Shown in pieces: positions 57,047 to 64,000 of a stretch of 64,000 bases of DNA. The translations under genes were made by a program, and so were the position numbers. The notes below the pieces were generated by a model that had not been told where the DNA came from, ran no database searches, and saw only the letters and a list, made by a program, of their open reading frames with translations. The stretch is from positions 682,001 to 746,000 of the forward strand of contig JADJKB010000003.1 of the NCBI GenBank assembly GCA_016706225.1, given 5' to 3'. Within the stretch, counting starts at the first letter, position 1; every line of letters starts with the position of its first letter. The stretch comes from Myxococcales bacterium. Lineage in GTDB: Bacteria; Myxococcota_A; Polyangia; Polyangiales; Polyangiaceae.

Positions 57047-59791
57047 TCAGACGGACCGGCCCTGTTCGCCCTTCACGCTCTTTCGGAGCGTGGCCTGGGC
57101 CGCTGCGAGCCGAGCGATCGGCACGCGGAACGGTGAGCACGAAACGTAGGCCAGGCCCACGTCGTCGAAGAAGAAGATGCTCTCGGGATCGCCGCCGTGC
57201 TCGCCGCAGATCCCCAAGGACATGTCGGGGCGCGTCGCGCGGCCGCGCTCACAAGCCATCCTGACCAGCTGGCCGACGCCTTCGGTGTCCAGCGAAACGA
57301 ACGGCTCGTGAGGCAAGATCCCGCTGTCGACGTACTCGGGCAGGAAACGCCCGGCGTCGTCCCGGGAAAGTCCGAGGGTCGTCTGGGTGAGATCGTTGGT
57401 ACCGAACGAGAAGAACTCCACGACCTCGGCGAGTTTGTCCGCCAGGAGGGCCGCGCGCGGCAGCTCGATCATCGTGCCGTACTTGTACTTGACCTCGATG
57501 CCCTCTTCTTTGAAGACCTCGGCGGCGACCCGTGTCACGACGACCTTCATCAGCTCGAGCTCCTTCTTGCTGAGCGAGAGCGGGATCATGATCTCCGGCA
57601 ACACCTCGACGCCGTCCTTCTTTACCTTGCAGGCGGCGGTCAGGATGGCGCGGCTCTGCATGGCGCAGATCTCCGGGTAGGTCACGGTCAAGCGCACCCC
57701 GCGGTGCCCCAGCATGGGATTGAACTCGTGCAGCTCGCTGACCTTGCGGTCGAGATCCGCCGTAGATACCCCCATCGTCTGGGCGAGCTCCGCGATCTGT
57801 CCGCTCTGCTGCGGCAGGAACTCGTGCAGCGGCGGGTCGAGCAGGCGGATCGTGACCGGCAGCCCGTGCATCTCGCGGAAGATTCCGATGAAGTCCTCGG
57901 TCTGGAAGGGCAGCAGCTTGGCCAGCGCCTTTTGACGTGCCGCCAGGTCGCCAGCCAAGATCATCTCGCGCACCGCCGCGATGCGCGTGTCCTCGAAGAA
58001 CATGTGCTCGGTGCGACAGAGACCGATGCCCTCGGCGCCGAGCTCTCTGGCTTTTTTGGCCTGCTCCGGCGTGTCCGCATTGGTGCGCACCCGCATGCGG
58101 CGCGCGGCGTCGGCCCAGCCCATGAGCTCGCCCATCTCACCGGAGAGCTTCGGTTCGACCTTGGGCACGTCACCCAGGTACACCTGACCCGACGAGCCAT
58201 CGATGGTGATCACGTCCCCGACGCGCACCACGACGATGTCTGCACCCGCGGGGCGGACGGTCATGATCTGAGTCTCGTAGTCGATGCTGATGCCGTGACA
58301 GCCGACCACGCAGCTCCGTCCCATGCCGCGGGCGACGACGGCCGCGTGGCTGGTAGCGCCACCGCGCGCGGTCAGGATGCCCTTCGCCGCCTTCATGCCG
58401 TGTAGATCTTCGGGTGAGGTCTCGATGCGGACCAGGATCACCGGGTCGCCCTTTTCGGCACGCTTCTCTGCGTCATCGGCGCTGAACGCCACGTGCCCGG
58501 TGACCGAGCCCGGAGAGGCCGCCAGCCCGTGAGCGATGGGCTTGACCTTGGCGTTCGGGTCGATGGACGGGAACAGCAGCTGCTCGAGCCGTCCGGCATC
58601 CACGCGCAGGACCGCTTCGTCCTTGGTGATCAGGCCCTCTTTGGCCATGTCGACGGCGACCTTCACCTCGGCGCGCGCGGAGCGTTTGCCGTTGCGGGTC
58701 TGCAGCATGAAGAGCCGGCCATCTTCGATGGTGAACTCGATGTCCTGCATGTCGCGGAAGTGGCCCTCCAGCTTGGCCTGGATCCCATGCAGCTGTTCGA
58801 AGCTCTTGGGCAGCGATTCTTCCAGCGAGAGGCCGTTCGTGTCTGGGCCCTTCGAGATCGGGCGCGGCGTGCGGATACCGGCCACGACGTCTTCCCCTTG
58901 AGCGTTGGGCAACCACTCACCGAAGAAGCAACGCTCCCCCGTGCTCGGGTCCCGCGTGAAGGCCACACCCGTGGCGCTCGAGTCCCCGAGATTGCCGAAC
59001 ACCATGCTCTGCACGTTGACGGCGGTGCCCCACTCGACCGGAATGTTGTGCATCTTGCGGTACAAGATGGCGCGGTCGTTGTTCCAGCTCTCGAACACGG
59101 CGCCGATTGCGCCCATCAGCTGGTCGAAGGGTTTGTTCGGGAAGGGTTTGCCGGTCGCCTCGACGATGACCTTCTTGTAGTCCTCGACGACCTTCTGCAG
59201 CACCTCGGCGCTGAGCTGGCTGTCCGGCACTGCTCGCACCAAGGCCTCTGCGTCGTCGGTCACTGCGACGCCGAGCTCTTTTGCCATCACATGGCGGGCG
59301 GCATTCAAGACGTCGTGGAACCGCTGGTGCTTCACGTTCAGGACGACGTTGCCGTACATGCCGAGGAAGCGGCGATACGCGTCGTAGACAAACCGCGGAT
59401 TCTTCGTGCGCTCGGCCAGCCCGCGCGCTGTTTCGTCGTTCAGCCCGAGGTTCAGGATGGTGTCCATCATGCCGGGCATGCTCGCGCGCGCACCGCTGCG
59501 CACGCTGACCAGGAGCGGGTTCGCGGGATCGCCGAACTTCTTGCCGAGCTCTTGCTCGAGCCAGGCCATGTCTTCCGCTACGGCGCCCTCGAGCCCCGGC
59601 GGCATCTTCTTGCCGGCGGCGTAGAAAGCCGTGCACAGCTCGGTCGTCAGGGTGAAGCCGGGAGGAACCGGAATGCCGAGGTTGGCCATCTCGGCCAGTC
59701 CCGCGCCCTTGCCACCGAGCAGCGGCTTCATGTCACCACGGCCGTCGGCTTTGCCAGGCTGAAATCGATAAATGATCTTCTGCGTCGTCAT
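57047..59791 (-). CDS. ppdK: Pyruvate, phosphate dikinase
   Basis: 914 residues from ATG 59791 (a start at 59806 would add five). The N-terminal ATP-grasp begins GGKGAGLAEMANLGIPVPPGF, with VRSGARASMPGMMDT, the phospho-His domain has GGATSHAAVVARGMG (His near 482), and the C-terminal PEP-binding barrel ends with GICGEHGGDP (Cys near 860). These are all family hallmarks. It interconverts pyruvate + ATP + Pi with PEP + AMP + PPi in the cytoplasm. It lies in a minus-strand run behind glyS and a transporter, with no PPDK regulatory protein in sight. Confidence 0.96.
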   Translation of the reverse strand: MTTQKIIYRFQPGKADGRGDMKPLLGGKGAGLAEMANLGIPVPPGFTLTTELCTAFYAAGKKMPPGLEGAVAEDMAWLEQELGKKFGDPANPLLVSVRSGARASMPGMMDTILNLGLNDETARGLAERTKNPRFVYDAYRRFLGMYGNVVLNVKHQRFHDVLNAARHVMAKELGVAVTDDAEALVRAVPDSQLSAEVLQKVVEDYKKVIVEATGKPFPNKPFDQLMGAIGAVFESWNNDRAILYRKMHNIPVEWGTAVNVQSMVFGNLGDSSATGVAFTRDPSTGERCFFGEWLPNAQGEDVVAGIRTPRPISKGPDTNGLSLEESLPKSFEQLHGIQAKLEGHFRDMQDIEFTIEDGRLFMLQTRNGKRSARAEVKVAVDMAKEGLITKDEAVLRVDAGRLEQLLFPSIDPNAKVKPIAHGLAASPGSVTGHVAFSADDAEKRAEKGDPVILVRIETSPEDLHGMKAAKGILTARGGATSHAAVVARGMGRSCVVGCHGISIDYETQIMTVRPAGADIVVVRVGDVITIDGSSGQVYLGDVPKVEPKLSGEMGELMGWADAARRMRVRTNADTPEQAKKARELGAEGIGLCRTEHMFFEDTRIAAVREMILAGDLAARQKALAKLLPFQTEDFIGIFREMHGLPVTIRLLDPPLHEFLPQQSGQIAELAQTMGVSTADLDRKVSELHEFNPMLGHRGVRLTVTYPEICAMQSRAILTAACKVKKDGVEVLPEIMIPLSLSKKELELMKVVVTRVAAEVFKEEGIEVKYKYGTMIELPRAALLADKLAEVVEFFSFGTNDLTQTTLGLSRDDAGRFLPEYVDSGILPHEPFVSLDTEGVGQLVRMACERGRATRPDMSLGICGEHGGDPESIFFFDDVGLAYVSCSPFRVPIARLAAAQATLRKSVKGEQGRSV

Positions 59792-59893
59792 GCTGGGGCA
59801 GGTCATCGCAGAGCGGGAGTCGGACTGCAAGGTGCGACACCGCCGGCGAACGATTTGCGCCTCGCTCGACGCGGAGCGTCGAAACGCGGAACC

Positions 59894-60787
59894 TCAGTCT
59901 TTGGCCGGGGACGGCGCCGGCTCCGCCGCGCCGCGCCGCGACACGAGCCAGCCGAAAGCCGCCGCGGTGAAGAACATGATCAAGCTGTAGATGGCGGGCG
60001 GGATCGCCATCGTCGAGTTGTCGAGCAGGAGCGGGCTCGACGCGATGGCGATGGCCAGCGTGCCATTGTGGATCCCGATCTCCATGCCGATGGCGATGGC
60101 CTGACGGCGCTCGACCCGCGCCAGGATCGGCACGAAGAACCCGACGGCCATGCTGGCCAGATTGAACGCCAGCGCGGCGAGCCCCACCTGCCGGAAGTAC
60201 TCGCCGAGGTTGGCCCGTTCCTTCAGCACAGCGGAGACGATCACCAGGATCAAGAACACCGCCGAGAGGAGCCGCACTGGCTTCTCGAGCCCTGCAGCAG
60301 TCGCGGGCTTCTTCCAGCGGATCAGCATGCCGATCGAGACGGGCACGAGCACGATGGCAAAGACCTGGATCACCTTGCCGAACTGCAGCGGAATGGCCTT
60401 TCCCACACCCATGAACGCCTCGAGCGAGAGGTTCACGATGAACGGCAGGAGAAACAGCGACAGCAAGCTGTTGACTGCGGTGAGCGTGATGTTCAGCGCC
60501 ACGTCGCCCTTCGCTAGGTGGCTGAACAAGTTCGCCGTCGCCCCGCCTGGAGAAGCCGCGAGCAGCATCAGCCCGACGGCCAGCGCCGGAGGCAGCGCGA
60601 AGGCGCGGGCGATACCAAAACAGACGAACGGCAACACCAACATCTGGCAGGCGAGTCCGACGAACACCGCCCGCGGGTAGACCACGACGCGGCGAAAATC
60701 CGCCAGCGTGAGCGTGAGCCCGAGCCCGAGCATGATGACGCCGAGCGCGAGCGGCAAGAACACGACGGTGATGATGCTCGATTGCAT
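59894..60787 (-). CDS. Bile acid:sodium symporter family transporter
   Basis: 297 residues from ATG 60787, with GGGGAGGG directly upstream. Nine to ten hydrophobic helices run through the protein, with LLAASPGGATANLFSHLAKGD at about 80-100, the SBF signature that includes the Pro/Gly-rich Na+-binding motif, and MEIGIHNGTLAIAIASS at about 225-245, the second crossing segment. The BASS family carries bile acids in animals and pyruvate, pantothenate or other organic anions in bacteria. The location between glyS and ppdK gives a hint, but no proof, of an organic acid such as pyruvate. Confidence 0.9.
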   Translation of the reverse strand: MQSSIITVVFLPLALGVIMLGLGLTLTLADFRRVVVYPRAVFVGLACQMLVLPFVCFGIARAFALPPALAVGLMLLAASPGGATANLFSHLAKGDVALNITLTAVNSLLSLFLLPFIVNLSLEAFMGVGKAIPLQFGKVIQVFAIVLVPVSIGMLIRWKKPATAAGLEKPVRLLSAVFLILVIVSAVLKERANLGEYFRQVGLAALAFNLASMAVGFFVPILARVERRQAIAIGMEIGIHNGTLAIAIASSPLLLDNSTMAIPPAIYSLIMFFTAAAFGWLVSRRGAAEPAPSPAKD

Positions 60788-60808
60788 TTCCCTCCCCTTC
60801 CAGAGTCG

Positions 60809-62887
60809 TCAGCCCGCCAGCAAGTTGAAGTGCGCGATGGCGGAGCACGTGCGGTGGATCTGGCGCATCAGCTTCAGGCGATTCTCCCGAACCTTGGGCT
60901 CGTCGGCCATGACCAGCACGTCGTCGAAGTACCGGCTCAGGACCGGCGCGAAGGCCGCGATGGCCGCGAGCGCGCTCTCGTAGTCGTGACTCTGGTGAGC
61001 CGCGCCGACCTGCCGCCCGAGCTCCGAGAAGGCAGAGAACAAGCTGGTTTCCGAGACGTGGACCTCGGAGCTGACCTCACCGGGTTGGAGGGGCTGCCCG
61101 TCAGGCGCATCTTTCGCGATGTTGGCCGCGCGCTTGAAGACTTCCCCGGCCGAAGCCCGGACGGCCGCGTCCAGCCGAGCCAGAGCCCGAGCGCGGAGCG
61201 CGACGTCGTACGGGCGATCGGAGTCCGTCGCGAGGCACGCTTCGATGGCGTCGGCCGGTAGCTCCTGCTCGAGCAGACCCCGCAGGCGTTGCTTGAAGAA
61301 TGGCAAGAGTTTCTCGGCCGTCCCCGCGCTGTCGGCGTCGAGCTTCACGCCCGAGATTGCGGCGTGCGCACTGGCCACGGCGCGAGCGAGGGACAGATCC
61401 CACTGTCGGTCGAGCAGGGTTCGGAGCACACCCAGCGCCGCGCGACGCAGAGCCAATGGATCGGCGGCGCCGGTCGGAACCTGGCCGATCGCGAAGCAGC
61501 CCACGAGTGTGTCGAGCCGATCCGCAATCGCGACCAGCGCGGCGGCGTCGGTGGGCGCGGTCGGGTCGTCGGCGCCACGCGGTTGGTAGTGCTCCGCAAT
61601 GACCCGGGCGACGTCCGGTTGCACGCCCTGGGCAAGCGCGTACGCCGTGCCCATTTCGCCCTGCAGCTCCGGCAGCTCTCCGACCATCAACGTGACCAGG
61701 TCACACTTCGCGAGGGCGGCACCGGCGGTCGCGGTCTGGACCACGGAGGCTGAAAGTGACAGCTCGGCTCCGAGCAGCGGGACCAGGCGTTCGATGCGCT
61801 GCACCTTGTCTGCCACGCTTCCGAGGCGCTTGTGGAAGACGACTCCCTCGAGCTTGGCCCGGCGTGCGGCGAGCGGGGTCGCGAGATCGGTCTGGTAGAA
61901 GAACTTCGCGTCGGCGAGGCGCGCGCGCATCACCCGGTCGTTTCCGCGCCGGACGTTGTCGGGGTTCTGCGCGGTGTTGACCACGGCCAGGTACTTGGGG
62001 AGAAGTTTGCCGTTCTCGGAGCGCACGCCGAAATAGCGTTGATGGCCCTTGGCGACGTCCAGGATGACCCGCTCCGGCAACATCAACAGAGCCTCATCGA
62101 AGCTGCCGACCACGACCTCGGGTTCTTCCACCAGAGACAGGTTTTCTTCGACCAAGAAGTCGTCTTCGATCAACACGCCGCCGGCCTGTTTTGCGGCCGC
62201 ATGCAGGCGCTCGACCATGGTGCGCCGCCGGTCGTCGACCTCGGCAAACACGTGATGCTCACGCAGATGCGCGAGGTAATCGCTGGCACGCTCGAGCGGG
62301 TGGGCACCGGGCGCGAGAAATCGGTGACCCTCGGTCGTTCGCCCGGAACGCACCCCTGCGAAAGAAAAATCGATGGCGCTCGGACCGAGCAGAGCGCACA
62401 GCCAGCGCACCGGGCGGCCAAACGCTACTTCTTCGGTCGACCAGCGCATCGACTTCTTGAACGTCAGCTTCGCGCACACGTCTGCCAGGGCCGCGGGCAA
62501 CAGCGCCGCGGCCGGCGCACCTTTTTCGCGGCGTCGCCCGCTCAGGTACTCACCCTTCTCCGTCGCCGAGCGCGTGAGCGCCGCGACGTCACAGCCGAGC
62601 TTCTGTGCAAAAGCCTGAGCCGCTTTGGTCGGAGCCCCGGCGGCGTCGAAGGCCACGCGCGCGGGTGGCCCCAGGACCTCTTCGTCGAGATCCGGCTGTT
62701 GGTCGGCGAGCTCGGTGGCCCACACGGCGAGGCGTCGGGGGGTGCCCGCGGACTTCACCTCACCACACGTCAGCCGCAGCTCCGTCAGCTTCGTGCGAAG
62801 CAGTGCCGGTAGCGCCTCGACACCGTGGGCGACGAACGACGCAGGAAGCTCCTCGGTCCCGATCTCTAGAAGTAACGTCTCGGCCAT
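60809..62887 (-). CDS. glyS: Glycyl-tRNA synthetase beta subunit
   Basis: 692 residues from ATG 62887; the frame continues upstream to 63121, but that is antisense. MAETLLLEIGTEELPASFV, the start of the family, is followed by EGHRFLAPGAHPLERA, PERVILDVAKGHQRYFGV and the C-terminal DALR-like anticodon domain (VLVMADEPKVRENRL). The length is normal for the tetrameric form. The beta subunit needs GlyQ (alpha) for aminoacylation and contributes tRNA binding. The gene glyQ is usually directly upstream, but here the upstream neighbour is a divergent lipoprotein. Confidence 0.96.
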   Translation of the reverse strand: MAETLLLEIGTEELPASFVAHGVEALPALLRTKLTELRLTCGEVKSAGTPRRLAVWATELADQQPDLDEEVLGPPARVAFDAAGAPTKAAQAFAQKLGCDVAALTRSATEKGEYLSGRRREKGAPAAALLPAALADVCAKLTFKKSMRWSTEEVAFGRPVRWLCALLGPSAIDFSFAGVRSGRTTEGHRFLAPGAHPLERASDYLAHLREHHVFAEVDDRRRTMVERLHAAAKQAGGVLIEDDFLVEENLSLVEEPEVVVGSFDEALLMLPERVILDVAKGHQRYFGVRSENGKLLPKYLAVVNTAQNPDNVRRGNDRVMRARLADAKFFYQTDLATPLAARRAKLEGVVFHKRLGSVADKVQRIERLVPLLGAELSLSASVVQTATAGAALAKCDLVTLMVGELPELQGEMGTAYALAQGVQPDVARVIAEHYQPRGADDPTAPTDAAALVAIADRLDTLVGCFAIGQVPTGAADPLALRRAALGVLRTLLDRQWDLSLARAVASAHAAISGVKLDADSAGTAEKLLPFFKQRLRGLLEQELPADAIEACLATDSDRPYDVALRARALARLDAAVRASAGEVFKRAANIAKDAPDGQPLQPGEVSSEVHVSETSLFSAFSELGRQVGAAHQSHDYESALAAIAAFAPVLSRYFDDVLVMADEPKVRENRLKLMRQIHRTCSAIAHFNLLAG

Positions 62888-63029
62888 GGAAGGCGGGCAC
62901 GCTACCTCACCCCCGCCGGATCGAGTAGCCGCGTTGCGCCACGGCGGCGCGAAAAGCCGCTCGTGGGGGCACCGCGCGGCGCACATCTTCCGAGGCGGCC
63001 CCGAGAAATTCACGCTAAGCTTCGGGCGC

Positions 63030-64000
63030 TTGTCATTGACCCGTTCATCGACTCGGTTGTTCGTGCTCGCGAGCCTCGCGCTCGCGGCACTGCAGTGCTC
63101 TTTCCCGGAGCACGACTTCATTCCGGCTGATCAGTTCGAGAATTTGAAGGACTCGGGCCAGCCCGGCGGCGCGGGCGGGTTTGGTGCCGTCGGGGGAGCG
63201 GGCGGCGCCGCGGGCGCGGGCGGCACCATCGCAGGAGGCGGGGGTGGTGCAGGCGGTGGCGGCGGCGTGACCGGTGGCGGAGGTGCGGGCGGAAGCGGCG
63301 GCGCAACCGGCGGCACCGGCGGCGCAACCGGCGGGACCGGAGGCAAGGGTGGCACCGGCGGAACCGGTGGCGGCACCGGCGGGACGACCGGTGGGACCGG
63401 AGGAACGGGTGGCACCGGTGGGACGGGTGGCGCTACGGGCGGCACCGGCGGGGCGGGTGGCGCTACGGGCGGAACGGGTGGCACGGGCGGAACGGGTGGC
63501 GCGGGCGGAACGGGTGGCGCTACGGGTGGCACTGGCGGCGCAACGGGTGGCACCGGCGGTACGACCTGCGCCAAGCTCGTGATCAACGAGATCTCTCCCG
63601 ACGGCGCAACGGGCACCGACGAGTTCGTCGAACTTCACAACGCCGGCACTTGCAGCGCGAACCTCGGCACCTGGTCCCTCAAGTACATCAACGCCAACAA
63701 CACGACTTCGGGGTCCACCTACTGGAGTGGGCTCAACACGGACTCCATCGCGGTCGGCGGCTACTTCGTAATCGGCGGCACTACCTTCACACCGAAGGAC
63801 GCTTCGCTGAGCAGCGGACTGGCCGCCGGAGGTGGCGGCGTGGCGCTGTTCGACGGCACGACGATCAAGGACAGCATGGCCTACGGCAGCGCCATCGCTG
63901 GCCACCCTTACCTCGAAGGCACGACACCGGTCGCGAACATCCCCAGCAGCCAATCCGCCGCACGCAAGCCAAACGGCACGGATACCAACGTGAACTCTGC
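63030..64000 (+). CDS. Gly-rich lipoprotein with lamin-tail domain (partial at 3' end)
   Basis: Open to the right edge, at least 323 residues. The start is TTG 63030 or TTG 63036; the next in-frame choices lie inside the signal peptide. The lipobox is LAALQCSFP. About 130 residues of Gly/Thr/Ala linker follow (GGTGGTGG patterns), encoded by a repetitive DNA stretch at about 63160-63560. From 63570 the text CAKLVINEISPDGA, DEFVELHNAGTCSANLG and GYFVIGG is that of a lamin-tail domain (LTD), common on secreted nucleases and surface proteins. The gene is divergent from glyS with 142 bases between. Confidence 0.8.
   Translation, partial: MSLTRSSTRLFVLASLALAALQCSFPEHDFIPADQFENLKDSGQPGGAGGFGAVGGAGGAAGAGGTIAGGGGGAGGGGGVTGGGGAGGSGGATGGTGGATGGTGGKGGTGGTGGGTGGTTGGTGGTGGTGGTGGATGGTGGAGGATGGTGGTGGTGGAGGTGGATGGTGGATGGTGGTTCAKLVINEISPDGATGTDEFVELHNAGTCSANLGTWSLKYINANNTTSGSTYWSGLNTDSIAVGGYFVIGGTTFTPKDASLSSGLAAGGGGVALFDGTTIKDSMAYGSAIAGHPYLEGTTPVANIPSSQSAARKPNGTDTNVNS

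Noticed and set aside
58493..60517. Plus-strand open frame of 674 codons opposite ppdK and the transporter
   Set aside because: It spans two unrelated, clearly identified genes and has Arg/His-rich shadow-frame text.
63160..63560. Repeat region as a mobile or non-coding element
   Set aside because: It stays in frame and codes for a Gly/Thr linker between a lipobox and a lamin-tail domain.

Overview
The window looks like chromosome from a myxobacterium of the Sorangium/Polyangium type. The evidence is high G+C (about two-thirds by eye, with codon third positions nearly all G or C), Hanks-type kinases fused to ATPase/TPR or GYF/DUF4388 modules, MopE-type and DUF4215 Cys repeats, a MYXO-CTERM tail, IgGFc-binding-type proteins, and 19 predicted lipoproteins among 46 genes. 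No rRNA, tRNA, CRISPR array, phage or insertion sequence was seen.

Layout. 1-9035: a radical SAM cluster of three genes in ATGA/GTGA overlap (the first truncated at the window edge) and a fourth gene holding two complete radical SAM domains, with two surface lipoproteins (MopE-type and IgGFc-type) and a small helical protein between them. 9047-14409 (minus strand): a two-domain M16 peptidase, a DUF952-DJ-1/PfpI fusion and a flippase. 14677-22769 (plus strand): a surface operon with a beta-helix/DUF4215/MYXO-CTERM protein, an FGE-fold lipoprotein, two more lipoproteins and a membrane glycosyltransferase-like protein. 22884-27042: a cupin, then a minus-strand operon in which a DUF4331 protein is split into two genes followed by a TPR lipoprotein, with an EF-hand membrane protein divergent from it. 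27093-41621: a second IgGFc lipoprotein, a GH15 glucoamylase, a remnant of a four-helix-bundle gene, a thioredoxin lipoprotein overlapping a LysR regulator, an intradiol dioxygenase-like lipoprotein, a secreted lipase divergent from a CarH-like B12 photoreceptor, an AlaX editing protein, an orphan astB and a protein kinase. 41770-51728: an exonuclease/phosphatase-fold lipoprotein cotranscribed with glyA, a 1250-residue kinase-ATPase-TPR regulator, a cytochrome-like lipoprotein and hemL. 51761-62887 (minus strand): a run of glyS, a bile-acid-symporter-family transporter, ppdK and six envelope-type genes, among them a 98-residue protein ending in fourteen Ser-His-Gly repeats. 63030-end: a Gly-rich lipoprotein with a lamin-tail domain, cut by the window edge.

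How the genes work together. Housekeeping genes (glyA, hemL, glyS, ppdK, AlaX, astB) are scattered singly among envelope genes; the usual partners (glyQ, the rest of the ast pathway, a lipase foldase) are not present. Many lipoproteins place a long Gly/Ser linker directly after the lipobox, as expected for display on the outer surface. The most unusual items are the radical SAM cluster with a shared auxiliary-cysteine pattern, the His-Gly-Ser repeat peptide, and the split DUF4331/TPR/EF-hand group.
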